Shown here: piece by piece, positions 27,960-37,954 of the stretch | Position numbering within the stretch: position 1 is the stretch's first letter | Layout of the letters: every line of letters starts with the position of its first letter | Assembly: GCA_030426955.1 (NCBI GenBank) | Contig: JAUHXS010000004.1 | Location: 270,142-334,141, forward strand | Direction: 5' to 3' | DNA length: 64,000 nt | Source of the DNA: Bacteroidia bacterium | Lineage (GTDB): Bacteria; Bacteroidota; Bacteroidia; Chitinophagales; JAUHXS01 | The notes under the pieces: generated by a model | What the model was told of the DNA's origin: nothing | Seen by the model: only the letters and a program-made list of their open reading frames with translations | Database searches by the model: none | Program-made: the position numbers and the translations under genes

Positions 27960-30302
27960 CTATCGAAGTAGCGTGATGGTGCCACTTTTTGATATGACAC
28001 CTCCAGAAGAAAAGTTACCTGTAATGTAATAAGTATATGCATCCTCTGGAAGATTCTGCCCCTTGTAAGTACCATCCCAAGCAGTCTTCGTATTCATTGT
28101 GTCAAATACTTTTGTTCCTCTATAATCGAAAATTCGAAGATGAATATTTTTAACACCATCTCCAATAATCTTAAAAAGCTCATTGCTTACATTACTATTT
28201 GGAGAAAATGCATTAGGCACAAAAAGAATACAGGAGATCAAGGTAACATCAGCATTTAATGTATCTATACCGCAGTTTTTGGTAATAACAAGGTGGTACT
28301 GTGTGTGCTCTTCGGGACTTACATTTATTTGATTATTTAAAGAATCAATATGAACACCATTTTCCAGCCATCTGTAATTCAATCCTCCATCAGCTAAAAA
28401 AATAAGCTCCTCTCCATAACATATCGTGGTATCTCCAAAACCACTGAGATGAATGCTATCATCAATAACCTCAATGTCTACAAAAGCCGTATCAAACTGG
28501 CATCCGTTTGAAACCACTAATTTAGTATGAAAGATTCCTGGGCTTTCATAAATATGGTTGGCATTCATTGTTGTTGCCGATGAATTATCAGAAAAAGTCC
28601 ATGTATATCCTGCAATATTACCGCTTGAGGTATCGGTAAACTGAATGCTATCTCCTACACAAATAAAAGTGTCAGAAGGCATAAAACCTGCTTCTAGTCC
28701 AAAATCCCACTTAGAAAGCCAATAGTCAACTCCACCTTTACCGTCAACAGTTTTGTCTCCTGCTGCTGAATCATTTGCTGATCGAGAAAACAAAACATAG
28801 CTACCATCTGGTCTTTCATAAACACGTCCATCTTTTTCCCCTCCAAAAGCATCACCAATTGTATAATCCCATTCTTTATTACCCGAACTATCTAGTTTTA
28901 AAAACCATATACCTAACGGTGAACCAAACGGAGCAGAATCAATATCTTCTGTAACGTCTCCTGTATTGGGAAGAATACTGTACGTATCGCCAGAAAGCAA
29001 AAAACCTTTATCACAAGTCTCTTCAAAGTGGAACAATTCTTCAATAGAATCTCCTCCAAAAGCTTCTGTCGCCCAAATGATGTTGCCACTTGACAGGTCT
29101 AATTTAGCCACCCAGTAATCCCCAGTCACTGACGATCCAAGATACCCACCATTTACATCTCCGTCATTAGAAAAAGTGACGCTTGCCATTAATGGATTTC
29201 CATCTGATGCATTAACAAGAAACTGAGGCTGCCCTTCATCTTTGAAGCCACCAATTGCATTTGTCCAAAGGGTATCGCCTGTATTCGCATCCAGTTTAAC
29301 TAGCCAAGCATCTGTACAGTCTCCTATTGGACAAGTCATTCCCGCATGATAATCTCTCACATCACCATTATCTGAATTTGTCAGTACCGCTAATAAGTAG
29401 TTATTATCATCCAATAACAGTAAATCACCAGACCACTCATATTGATCTCCTCCCAATATCTTTGTCCATAAGGTGTCTCCAGTATTTTGATTTAATTTAA
29501 CAACCCAAGCATCTAGCCCAAAACCACCATGATAACCGTGAACGTCTCCATCAACGGAGTTGCTTGTTCCTGAGATAACATAATTTCCATCGCCACCTTG
29601 AATGACCGTGTTTGCGGCATCTGTATTTGAACCACCGAGGGCTTTTGTCCAAATAGTATCACCTGTTGTCTCATTTAGTTTCACAACCCAAATATCTAAT
29701 CCATTGTGAAATCCAACTACATCCCCATCGTTGGAATTTGTTATACCAAGTAAAATATAGTTTCCGTCTGCACTTTGGATAACTTCAATAATATCATCAT
29801 CTCCTGTACCACCTAAAACGTTTGTCCAAATAGTATCACCTGTATTTCCATCTATTTTTATAGCCCAGATATCATCATAAAATGCCCCTCCATGCTTACC
29901 GTGTATATCATCATCATCAGACTGCGTGATACCAGTGACTAAATAGTTGTTATCATTAGTGGCGATGCAATGTAATGATCCAAGTCCTGGCGACTCATCC
30001 CACATACCACCCAATGCTCTTGTTGTCCAAATAGTATCACCATTATTCATATCTACTTTTACCGCCCAAAGATCTGTATTAAACTCAGCAAAGCCTCCTC
30101 CATGCTTTCCTCTCACATCTCCGTCAATAGAATTTGTTGTCCCTATGATAAGCGCATTACCTTGTTGATCAAAAACGATCTCTTCTGGAGCGTCTTCATT
30201 GCTTCCACCGTATACATTTTGCCAAACGGAATTACTAGGTTGAGCAATGGCAGAAAAGCCAATTACCAAACAAAGTAGTAAGTTAAAATAGCATTTTGTC
30301 AT
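27960..30302 (-). CDS. Secreted repeat protein with PKD and T9SS type B (CHU_C) domains
   Basis: 780 residues: signal peptide (NLLLCLVIGFSAIAQ), then about eight repeats of roughly 55-60 residues containing WxVKLDxxTGDTxWTxxLGG and DGNYxxxGxTNSxDGDV (about 25-530), a PKD-like domain (about 560-620), an Ig-like segment, and a C-terminal LFVPNAFSPNSN...WDGTYKGQ...Y-x-Y-x-I domain (about 695-780), which is the gliding-motility-associated CHU_C/type B T9SS signal. The repeats resemble the SBBP/beta-propeller type. It is a paralogue of the protein at 31650-34193, on the other side of a helicase gene. Likely surface exposed; role unknown. Confidence 0.83.
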   Translation of the reverse strand: MTKCYFNLLLCLVIGFSAIAQPSNSVWQNVYGGSNEDAPEEIVFDQQGNALIIGTTNSIDGDVRGKHGGGFAEFNTDLWAVKVDMNNGDTIWTTRALGGMWDESPGLGSLHCIATNDNNYLVTGITQSDDDDIHGKHGGAFYDDIWAIKIDGNTGDTIWTNVLGGTGDDDIIEVIQSADGNYILLGITNSNDGDVVGFHNGLDIWVVKLNETTGDTIWTKALGGSNTDAANTVIQGGDGNYVISGTSNSVDGDVHGYHGGFGLDAWVVKLNQNTGDTLWTKILGGDQYEWSGDLLLLDDNNYLLAVLTNSDNGDVRDYHAGMTCPIGDCTDAWLVKLDANTGDTLWTNAIGGFKDEGQPQFLVNASDGNPLMASVTFSNDGDVNGGYLGSSVTGDYWVAKLDLSSGNIIWATEAFGGDSIEELFHFEETCDKGFLLSGDTYSILPNTGDVTEDIDSAPFGSPLGIWFLKLDSSGNKEWDYTIGDAFGGEKDGRVYERPDGSYVLFSRSANDSAAGDKTVDGKGGVDYWLSKWDFGLEAGFMPSDTFICVGDSIQFTDTSSGNIAGYTWTFSDNSSATTMNANHIYESPGIFHTKLVVSNGCQFDTAFVDIEVIDDSIHLSGFGDTTICYGEELIFLADGGLNYRWLENGVHIDSLNNQINVSPEEHTQYHLVITKNCGIDTLNADVTLISCILFVPNAFSPNSNVSNELFKIIGDGVKNIHLRIFDYRGTKVFDTMNTKTAWDGTYKGQNLPEDAYTYYITGNFSSGGVISKSGTITLLR

Positions 30303-30376
30303 TTTCTAAAGTTATATAATTTCAAATAATTACGATGATTTAAAGCTATCTTAGCGACCAGAGTATAATTTGTACT

Positions 30377-31498
30377 ATGAAATTTTCAGCGCTTAACTTA
30401 GATCAACAAATATTAGAGGCACTCTCCTACATGAACTTTGTTGAGCCAACTCCCATTCAAGAAAAGATAATACCCGAAATACTACAAGACAAAGATGTAA
30501 TCGCCTGCGCACAAACAGGAACTGGCAAAACAATAGCTTTTGTTTTACCCATTCTTCAAGATCTTATCAAAAAACCTCGTGAAACGGTAAGCGCACTTAT
30601 TTTAGTTCCAACACGAGAATTGGCCATTCAAATCGACCAACAAATTCAAGGATTAGCGTATGACCTTCCAATAGAATCTATCGCTATATATGGTGGTGGG
30701 GATGGCAGCAACTGGGATACTCAAAAGCGGGCATTAACATTGGGAAGTAATATCATTGTGGCAACGCCAGGAAAACTAATCTCACATTTGAATTTAGGTT
30801 ATGTAAAGTTTGGTGATGTTACTCATTTAGTCCTAGACGAGGCGGACCGAATGCTGGACATGAATTTTTATGATGACATTCAAAAGATAGTTAAACACTT
30901 ACCTGGACTCAAGCAAAAGTCGATGTTTAGCGCTACCATGTCACCAAAAATAAAGAAGCTAGCTAAAAGTTTACTTCATAACCCAACGGAGGTAATATTA
31001 GAGCTATCAAAGCCTGCTGAAGGTGTTTTACAGGCTGCGTACTCTGTTCATGAATTAGAGAAGGCAAAACTTATTCAAGGCCTGATACTAGACAAACCTA
31101 ACTTGAACAAAGTTTTGATTTTTTCATCTACCAAAAAGAAAGTTTCTGAAATCGTAAGAGCACTTCGTGAGGTTGGTATACCAGCTGCTGGAATCTCTTC
31201 AAATTTGGAACAAAATCAACGGGAAGAAGTACTTTTGAGTTTTAGGGCTGACAAAATAAAAGTTCTTGTTGCTACCGATGTTTTAAGCAGAGGTATTGAC
31301 ATTAAAGATATCAACTTGGTTATTAACTACGATGTGCCTAATGATGCTGAAGATTATGTTCATAGAATTGGAAGAACTGCAAGAGCTAATACCACAGGAA
31401 TTGCAATAACGCTAATTAATAGAAAAGATGAGCCTAAGTTTAAGTCTATAGAAACTCTTATTCAAAAGAGCGTACATAGAATTCCAATGCCTTACTAA
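30377..31498 (+). CDS. DEAD-box RNA helicase, RhlE-like
   Basis: 373 residues with the full motif set: Q motif (NFVEPTPIQEKIIP), AQTGTGKT (I), PTRELA (Ia), DEAD (II, about residue 154), SAT (III), RGIDI (V) and HRIGRTARA (VI). The C-terminal extension after the helicase core is nearly absent, so it is a minimal core helicase. Such proteins unwind RNA in ribosome assembly or mRNA turnover and are often needed in the cold. It is transcribed divergently from the T9SS protein gene upstream. Confidence 0.92.
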   Translation: MKFSALNLDQQILEALSYMNFVEPTPIQEKIIPEILQDKDVIACAQTGTGKTIAFVLPILQDLIKKPRETVSALILVPTRELAIQIDQQIQGLAYDLPIESIAIYGGGDGSNWDTQKRALTLGSNIIVATPGKLISHLNLGYVKFGDVTHLVLDEADRMLDMNFYDDIQKIVKHLPGLKQKSMFSATMSPKIKKLAKSLLHNPTEVILELSKPAEGVLQAAYSVHELEKAKLIQGLILDKPNLNKVLIFSSTKKKVSEIVRALREVGIPAAGISSNLEQNQREEVLLSFRADKIKVLVATDVLSRGIDIKDINLVINYDVPNDAEDYVHRIGRTARANTTGIAITLINRKDEPKFKSIETLIQKSVHRIPMPY

Positions 31499-31649
31499 AT
31501 TTCTTATTGGAATAATAATTCAATCTTTTCATTAAAATAATGTAATAAAATCAATATCAACACATTGAAAGCAGATGTGGGGTTTTCAAAATATTAAGAT
31601 AAAGAAAAGCTTTATTTAGATTTCAAGGCTCTAGTTGTATTTTCTTTTC

Positions 31650-34193
31650 ATGAAAAATACGATACTAGTTCTAGCTTTATTATTTTCTATCTCCTCATTA
31701 GCCCAAAACCCTTCAGATAAACTCGTTAGTAAATTTCAATATAGCATTGGAGGTTCATTTAATGAAAGACTACATAGGGCTGAAGAATTTGACGATAATA
31801 TCATTTTAATCATGTCTTCTAGTTCATCTGATGGGCACATCGAGGGACAACATGGATCTTCATCAACTTATGACATTATTATTGCAAGCCTGAGTAAAGT
31901 CAATGGTGATACACTCTGGATATCTAGAGCACTTGGAGGAAGTCAAACTGAGGCTTTACTTGGCGACTTAAGGGTTATTCAAACCACTGACGGTAATTAT
32001 GTTTTCACAGCAACTGTCAATTCCAATGATGGCGATGTTTTTGACAAATTTTCAGGAAGTGGCGGAGATAGGGATATTTGGGTTTTTAAGCTAGACCAAG
32101 CTACTGGAGATCCAATTTGGTTTTCAGAAGCATTTGGCGGAAGTCGTGATGAATATTTCCCAGAAATGATAGAAGATGGCAATGGAAATATCATAATAAG
32201 AAGCACTACTTTTTCAGATGATGGAGATATTACTGGGAAATTCACTTCTGGTGCTGGAGATAGGGATATTTGGATAATAAAAGTTGATGGAACAAATGGA
32301 ACGACGATCTGGGAATCGGAAGCACTTGGGGGTTCTGGAATTGAATGGATTACTGGAATACTTTTAGGCAATGATGGCAATCTGATCTGTTACGGATCAA
32401 CCTCATCGGACAATGATGGAGACGTTACTGGGGGACATGGGGGCTCTCAGGATATGTGGATTATAAAACTTGATGCCGGCAATGGAAACAAAATCTGGGA
32501 TATCCCAATCGGTGGAACAGGAATAGAGTTTGCAAGAGATGCCCACTTAACTTCTGATGGCAACATTATCATTTTCGGAAATACGAATTCATCAGATGGT
32601 GATATTCTGAGCAATCATGGCGCAAAAGATGCTATCGTTGCTAAAGTCAACACAACTAACGGCTCTTTAATCTGGGTTAGCAGAGGGTACGGTGGCTCAA
32701 ATAATGATGATCCAATAAAAGTACACCCATTAGGCTCAGATAAGTTTCTAATGCTTTGCCATACACAATCTTTTGATGGAGATATCAAGCAGAAGTTTAG
32801 TACTAACATAGGAGCTCAAGACATTTGGTTTGTTGAATTTGATGCCACCACACAAGATACCTCTTGGACATCCAGAGCTTATGGAGGATCACTTGGTGCT
32901 TTTGTTAAAGATATTTACCCATATAACTCTGAACTTTATGTTGTCGCAACTTCTAGCTCCAATGACGGTGATTTAATCGGCAAAGAAGGACCTGATAATA
33001 AAAATGACTGGTGGGTATTAAAGATAAATACATTAACGCACGACATAAGTTTTTCAGAAGCTTTAGGAGGAGATTTTCAGGAAGAATATTATTACTCTAC
33101 ATTAGATTGCTATGGCGGATTATTAATTAGTGGTGACACCTACTCTATGTCTCCTATTGGGGAAGTAACTCAATCCAGTCCCCCTGGAGTTTTTGAATCT
33201 TTATGGATGATTCAATTGGACAGAGACTTAAATGTGAGGTGGGATAAAGTTTGGTCTGACAGTAGTACTGGCAGTAATCATGTCGAACATGGATGGGGTT
33301 TCCCTTTAGATGACGGCGGTGTTGTTCTCATAGGAAGCACTGGTTCAGATGCAGCAGCAGCAAATAAAGTAGTTACCTCACATGGAGCAACTACTAATGT
33401 TAGAGATGTATGGGTTACTAAACTAATTTGGGATGTTGACTACAGCATCACGACTAATTTTGACTCTTTATCTAATGATGATACGCTTTGCACGGGAACC
33501 ATAATTAATTTCAACTATAATGTTGATGCGGATATTGCAGATGAATATATTTGGAGTTTTGGCAATGGAGATTCCTCTTTGGAATTAACTCCTAATTATA
33601 CCTTAAGCGACTCTGGTGAATATAATATTACACTTGTTCTAAGGAAAAATTGCGCTCCTCTGGATACGGCATTTTACTCAATACTAGCGAAAGGACTTGA
33701 GCTAGACCTTGGTTCCGATACTATGTTATGCAGTAATGAGACTTTAGTATTAGATGCTCAAAACCATAATGCCCAGCATTTATGGAACACTGGGGAGACC
33801 AGTCCAAGTATAATTGTATCGGATACTGGAATCTATTTTGTCACTAGTATTGATCCAATTTCAGGATGTGACGTTTCAGATTCTCTCACAATTAGCCCTT
33901 GTGATGACAGCAACAATATGACGAATAACTTAATCTTTATTCCCAATAGTTTTAGACCAGAAAGTAATAACGTAAATGAGTCTTTCAGAGTATTAGGTCT
34001 TTCTTCTAATGATAATGTCTTAATGAGCATATATGATAGACATGGAAAGCTTCTATTTGCAGAAGCAGGTACTGAGATTTTTTGGGATGGCTCTTTTAGG
34101 GAGTCTCAAAAACTAAATGCAGGAAACTATATATATGCTATTACCATAAATAATACGGAATTCTATACTGGTAATATTACCTTAATAAGGTAA
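31650..34193 (+). CDS. Secreted repeat protein with T9SS type B (CHU_C) domain, paralogue of the 28-30 kb protein
   Basis: 847 residues from the ATG at 31650 (a TTG at 31635 would extend the N-terminus). Signal peptide NTILVLALLFSISSLAQ, then repeated blocks of GGSxxE/D...DGNxIIxxxTxSxDGDI...DIWxIKxDxxxG (about 25-570), a PKD-like domain (about 625-675), a short Cys-containing Ig-like domain, and a CHU_C/type B sorting domain at about 765-847 beginning IFIPNSFRPESN. The same architecture as the protein encoded at 27960-30302, indicating an old duplication. Likely surface exposed; function unknown. Confidence 0.83.
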   Translation: MKNTILVLALLFSISSLAQNPSDKLVSKFQYSIGGSFNERLHRAEEFDDNIILIMSSSSSDGHIEGQHGSSSTYDIIIASLSKVNGDTLWISRALGGSQTEALLGDLRVIQTTDGNYVFTATVNSNDGDVFDKFSGSGGDRDIWVFKLDQATGDPIWFSEAFGGSRDEYFPEMIEDGNGNIIIRSTTFSDDGDITGKFTSGAGDRDIWIIKVDGTNGTTIWESEALGGSGIEWITGILLGNDGNLICYGSTSSDNDGDVTGGHGGSQDMWIIKLDAGNGNKIWDIPIGGTGIEFARDAHLTSDGNIIIFGNTNSSDGDILSNHGAKDAIVAKVNTTNGSLIWVSRGYGGSNNDDPIKVHPLGSDKFLMLCHTQSFDGDIKQKFSTNIGAQDIWFVEFDATTQDTSWTSRAYGGSLGAFVKDIYPYNSELYVVATSSSNDGDLIGKEGPDNKNDWWVLKINTLTHDISFSEALGGDFQEEYYYSTLDCYGGLLISGDTYSMSPIGEVTQSSPPGVFESLWMIQLDRDLNVRWDKVWSDSSTGSNHVEHGWGFPLDDGGVVLIGSTGSDAAAANKVVTSHGATTNVRDVWVTKLIWDVDYSITTNFDSLSNDDTLCTGTIINFNYNVDADIADEYIWSFGNGDSSLELTPNYTLSDSGEYNITLVLRKNCAPLDTAFYSILAKGLELDLGSDTMLCSNETLVLDAQNHNAQHLWNTGETSPSIIVSDTGIYFVTSIDPISGCDVSDSLTISPCDDSNNMTNNLIFIPNSFRPESNNVNESFRVLGLSSNDNVLMSIYDRHGKLLFAEAGTEIFWDGSFRESQKLNAGNYIYAITINNTEFYTGNITLIR

Positions 34194-34288
34194 CTTAAGT
34201 AAATGCATTTTTACATTTCATTGTAGTGGAAAAAAAGTGCATAACTCACCTTTTCCATGATTTTCAATAGTGATACCTTTACGCTCTT

Positions 34289-35815
34289 ATGAGCAAAAAA
34301 ATAAAATCAGCACTAATCTCAGTTTTTCACAAAGATGGATTAGAACCAATAGCCAGACTTCTTAACGAGCAAGGTGTAAAAATATACTCTACTGGAGGAA
34401 CCCAGTCTTTTTTAGAAGAATTGAACATCAAACCTGTTGCAGTTGAAGATATTACCAGCTATCCATCTATACTAGGCGGACGTGTTAAAACTTTGCATCC
34501 CGCTGTTTTTGGTGGCATCTTAGCAAGAAGGGATGAAAAAAATGACATTGAACAGATCAATGAATACAATATTCCAGAAATAGATCTCGTTATCGTTGAC
34601 TTATACCCATTTGAGGCAACCGTTGCTTCAGGAGCTAGTGAGCAAGATATTATCGAAAAAATTGATATTGGTGGCATCAGCCTTATTAGGGCCACTGCCA
34701 AGAATTTTAAAGATACATTGATTGTTTCCTCAATGACTCAATATGGTGAGGTGCTTGATATTTTAAAGAATAATAACTGCGAAACAACGCTAGAACAAAG
34801 AAAGTCTTTTGCTGCGAAAGCTTTTGATATATCATCGCATTATGATTCAGCTATTTATAATTACTTTTCAGAAGACCAAGAGGCTTCAGCATTAAAAATA
34901 AGTCACACTTCTTCTAAAACTTTGCGCTACGGTGAAAACCCCCATCAAAAAGGAGTGTTTTACGGTAATTTAGATGAACTATTCGACCAATTACACGGCA
35001 AAGAGCTATCTTATAATAACTTATTAGACGTTGATGCTGCTGTTAATCTAATAGGAGACTTTTCTCAAGAGCAACTCGTATTTGCTATACTCAAACATAA
35101 TAATGCTTGTGGTGTTGCCATTAGAACTTCTTTATTAGAAGCGTGGAAAGACGCTCTTGCTGGAGACCCAGTATCTGCTTTTGGTGGAATATTAATTACC
35201 AACACTACAATCGATACAGCAACTGCTGAAGAAGTTAACAAGCTATTTTGTGAAGTAGTCATTGCTCCAGATTATACGAATGAAGCATTGGAAATCTTAA
35301 AGTCAAAAAAGAATCGAATAATTCTTAAGCAAAAGCCTACTGTATTGCCTTCTATGCAATACAGAAGTGCCTTAAATGGGATTCTAGCACAAGAAAAGGA
35401 TTCTAAAGTAGATATACGCTCAGATTTTAAAACTGTCACTAAAAAAACTCCAACGGAGGAAGAATTATCTGATTTAGAATTTGCTAACGTTTTAGTAAAA
35501 CATACTAAATCTAACACAATCGTTCTTGCAAAAAACAATCAATTGTTGGCAAGTGGAACTGGGCAAACCTCAAGAGTTGACGCATTGAAGCAAGCTATTC
35601 ACAAAGCCAAGTCTTTCAATTTTGATCTAAACGGTGCAGTAATGGCATCAGATGCTTTTTTCCCATTCCCTGATTGCGTGGAAATTGCTCATAATGAAGG
35701 AATCAACACAGTTATTCAACCAGGAGGATCAATAAAAGATCAAGAGTCAATTGACTATTGTGATAACAATGATGTGACTATGGTGATGACTGGGACACGT
35801 CATTTTAAGCACTAG
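34289..35815 (+). CDS. purH: Bifunctional IMP cyclohydrolase / AICAR formyltransferase
   Basis: 508 residues. The N-terminal IMP cyclohydrolase (MGS-like) domain has the STGGT motif and GGRVKTLHPAVFGGIL; the C-terminal AICAR transformylase domain has LRYGENPHQKG, KHNNACGVA and the C-terminal GGSIKDQ...TGTRHFKH. It catalyses the last two steps of IMP synthesis. Length is typical. The last 108 bases are duplicated, with 16 mismatches and no gaps, at 41051-41158. A -7-like TACCTTTA occurs just before the start. Confidence 0.97.
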   Translation: MSKKIKSALISVFHKDGLEPIARLLNEQGVKIYSTGGTQSFLEELNIKPVAVEDITSYPSILGGRVKTLHPAVFGGILARRDEKNDIEQINEYNIPEIDLVIVDLYPFEATVASGASEQDIIEKIDIGGISLIRATAKNFKDTLIVSSMTQYGEVLDILKNNNCETTLEQRKSFAAKAFDISSHYDSAIYNYFSEDQEASALKISHTSSKTLRYGENPHQKGVFYGNLDELFDQLHGKELSYNNLLDVDAAVNLIGDFSQEQLVFAILKHNNACGVAIRTSLLEAWKDALAGDPVSAFGGILITNTTIDTATAEEVNKLFCEVVIAPDYTNEALEILKSKKNRIILKQKPTVLPSMQYRSALNGILAQEKDSKVDIRSDFKTVTKKTPTEEELSDLEFANVLVKHTKSNTIVLAKNNQLLASGTGQTSRVDALKQAIHKAKSFNFDLNGAVMASDAFFPFPDCVEIAHNEGINTVIQPGGSIKDQESIDYCDNNDVTMVMTGTRHFKH

Positions 35816-35910
35816 CTGACCAACAAATCGTTGAGATATTTGCATTATACAAATTTTATCTATTTAAAATGTCACTCATTACCATCAATATTTTAAACTA
35901 TACCTGCTTT

Positions 35911-36390
35911 CTATTTAACAAACTTGTAAAAATAAATCTGACTGCTGCTTGGATCACATTTTTTTAGCCATAGTTTCTTTTTAGTTCGAGCTTCAATGAT
36001 AAATTCTCCATTTGAATTTTCATTACTATATTCAAGATAAAATTGAACCATATTAGGGCATTCTGGGGTGTTAATCTTCCTTTTAAAAATTCCCCAAGAA
36101 TACTCTGAAGCCATACTTTCTCCATTTTTTTTGTATATCATCTCTAGTTCTTTGCTCTCATTAACCTTTAACGTATGCATATCATTTTCTGATATTGAAT
36201 TTTTTGAGGCAAAATGATATGAAACCCCCTCATCCGTTGTTTCACGAATCTCCTCAAGTTTCCAGATCCCATTAATTTTCTTCCGATGATTTTCCAGTTG
36301 TTTTTTAGCTATCGGCTCTTCCAATTCAATTACTACTCGTTCACACGCAATTAAAGAAATTAGTGATAAAGAAATAAGTACCTTTTTCAT
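35911..36390 (-). CDS. Predicted lipoprotein, lipocalin-like
   Basis: 159 residues beginning with a lipoprotein signal, lipobox LIAC (Cys 16). The rest is a beta-rich domain of the size of lipocalin-like proteins (GIWKLEEIRETTDEG...SEYSWGIFKRKI). Probably anchored to a membrane on the periplasmic side. It is the last minus-strand gene of the ECF sigma segment, starting about 30 bases downstream of the DUF2752 gene, and may be part of that operon. No specific function recognised. Confidence 0.65.
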   Translation of the reverse strand: MKKVLISLSLISLIACERVVIELEEPIAKKQLENHRKKINGIWKLEEIRETTDEGVSYHFASKNSISENDMHTLKVNESKELEMIYKKNGESMASEYSWGIFKRKINTPECPNMVQFYLEYSNENSNGEFIIEARTKKKLWLKKCDPSSSQIYFYKFVK

Positions 36391-36419
36391 TTTTAGTAAA
36401 TTTTAGTCGTTTAAAAATC

Positions 36420-36725
36420 TCAGAACCATTGGAACACTTTTGTGCCAAATTGCTCTAGTAAAAGATTCATCCAAAACAAAACGAGAAGTGGCAACACCAG
36501 TATGCCAAGCTTGTTGAAGTGCCATCCTGCTAAAATCTCCCCATGAATCAGATGCATGATAGAACGCGTCATTCCGCATGCATAACACTCCATATTGGCA
36601 AGCGATTTTGATAAACAAATACTATGACCGTTATCAAAATAATCAGCAGATAAGAGCATAAGCACAATTGGAATTAAAAGCAGAATAGCTACTCTTAATA
36701 AGTTCATTAATCTTTTATATTTCAT
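36420..36725 (-). CDS. DUF2752 family membrane protein
   Basis: 101 residues from the ATG at 36725; an ATG at 36740 is also possible. Two or three membrane helices and the DUF2752 signature CYACGMTRSIMHLIHGE followed by AGWHFNKLG are present. The family is of unknown function and is often found beside TM2-domain proteins, as here: its start overlaps the TM2 gene's 3' end by 11 bases. It is probably the last or second-last gene of the ECF operon. Confidence 0.85.
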   Translation of the reverse strand: MKYKRLMNLLRVAILLLIPIVLMLLSADYFDNGHSICLSKSLANMECYACGMTRSIMHLIHGEILAGWHFNKLGILVLPLLVLFWMNLLLEQFGTKVFQWF

Positions 36726-37317
36726 TATAATAGTCTCCATTTTTCGGTCTTAAATCGCCAAGAATTATTCTAATAAAATCTACTAGAGCCCAAATACCAC
36801 ATCCCCCTAGCGTCAACAATTGAATAATACCTATTCCGATATACCCTAAATAGATACGATGAACCCCTATAGCCCCAAAAAAGAATGCCAATAACAAGGC
36901 TACCCACTGATTTCTATCTTTTTCACTTTGCATTGTATTTGCCTTAGTAACCTTTGATTGAGGTTGATCAAGATTTATTTTCATTTCATCTAATTCCTCG
37001 TTCAACATCTTCGTATCAACAACATTATAAAACGAATTTGTTTTTGTTGAAGCAGTTAGGGTTAACAATTCAGGTTTTCTTAAAGAAACACTAGAATAAT
37101 TTTTTGAGTCAAATCCTCTGGATTGCATCGTTTTTAGAGTGTTTATCACAACAGTTTTCTCATCCCGATGTTTTCTTTTACTTGATCTAACTCGTTTTGT
37201 TTTTAAGTTGTCAAATGCTGTCTTACTATCAAAAGAATAGCAGGCCAACTCCTGTGAAGTTTGGCATGAGCTAAATGCCAGACTGATAGCAATTGTCAGT
37301 AATAATATCTGTTTCAT
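36715..37317 (-). CDS. TM2-domain protein with lipoprotein-like N-terminus
   Basis: 200 residues: a lipoprotein-like signal (LAFSSC, Cys about 18), a basic and polar middle region (about 20-130), and a C-terminal TM2 domain (NQWVALLLAFFFGAIGVHRIYLG ... GGCGIWALVDFIRIILGD, about 137-190) with two helices joined by the Gly-His-Arg-containing turn. A lipidated N-terminus combined with two C-terminal helices is common for TM2 proteins in Bacteroidota. Function unknown. It lies between the outer membrane protein gene and DUF2752 in the sigma operon. Confidence 0.78.
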   Translation of the reverse strand: MKQILLLTIAISLAFSSCQTSQELACYSFDSKTAFDNLKTKRVRSSKRKHRDEKTVVINTLKTMQSRGFDSKNYSSVSLRKPELLTLTASTKTNSFYNVVDTKMLNEELDEMKINLDQPQSKVTKANTMQSEKDRNQWVALLLAFFFGAIGVHRIYLGYIGIGIIQLLTLGGCGIWALVDFIRIILGDLRPKNGDYYNEI

Positions 37318-37339
37318 TTTTATTTTATTTTGTAGTTAA

Positions 37340-37954
37340 TTAAAAAGCTAGCCCAAAATCAATATTGGTTTCCAAACCTACCTGCTCTCCAGACGGTCGG
37401 ACAAAGTAGCCTGGTCCAAAATTGATGTCCATATATGCATATTTCCCTATGCGTCTTTGAATCCCATACAATACTGAGAAAATAGCTTTATAATTACTAT
37501 TATTAACATGAAAGGAATGCTCTCCCTGCACCGATATATAATCTGCCGAAAAGTTATTTGCACTTTTCCCTTCATCAATCCTTTTATTTAAGTTATAATA
37601 ATAGCGTGGCGCTATGACATAAAATGCCTGAAGGTCATCTCTTATGTCGGATACATCTTGTCTATTCCAGGAAAATAGACCCAATCCTCTTGTACCCACT
37701 TTTACCAACATTGAGAAGTTACTAACCACTTTCCTTTCGTATCCAAACTCAAGTCTATTAAAGGCTTTACTCCATAAATCAATTTTAATCAATTGAAGTT
37801 TCTCTTCCTGTGCTCGAACTAGGTAGTCGTATTTATATTTAAAACTAGTTGTATCCAATTCTTCCTCTGAATATTCAGAGGATACACTATTCTGCGCAAA
37901 ACTTAAACTGGCAAAAAAAACAATTATTACTGATAAATTAAAAACCTTATTCAT
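37340..37954 (-). CDS. Predicted outer membrane protein
   Basis: 204 residues with a signal peptide (FNLSVIIVFFASLSFAQ) and amphipathic strands ending in a terminal Phe (ETNIDFGLAF), as in beta-barrel outer membrane proteins. No family recognised. The start overlaps the end of the DUF4097-like gene by 8 bases, so it belongs to the ECF operon. Confidence 0.65.
   Translation of the reverse strand: MNKVFNLSVIIVFFASLSFAQNSVSSEYSEEELDTTSFKYKYDYLVRAQEEKLQLIKIDLWSKAFNRLEFGYERKVVSNFSMLVKVGTRGLGLFSWNRQDVSDIRDDLQAFYVIAPRYYYNLNKRIDEGKSANNFSADYISVQGEHSFHVNNSNYKAIFSVLYGIQRRIGKYAYMDINFGPGYFVRPSGEQVGLETNIDFGLAF

Noticed and set aside
31997..32380. Minus-strand open frame of 127 codons
   Set aside because: It lies wholly inside the repeats of the T9SS type B protein gene and mirrors their codon periodicity.
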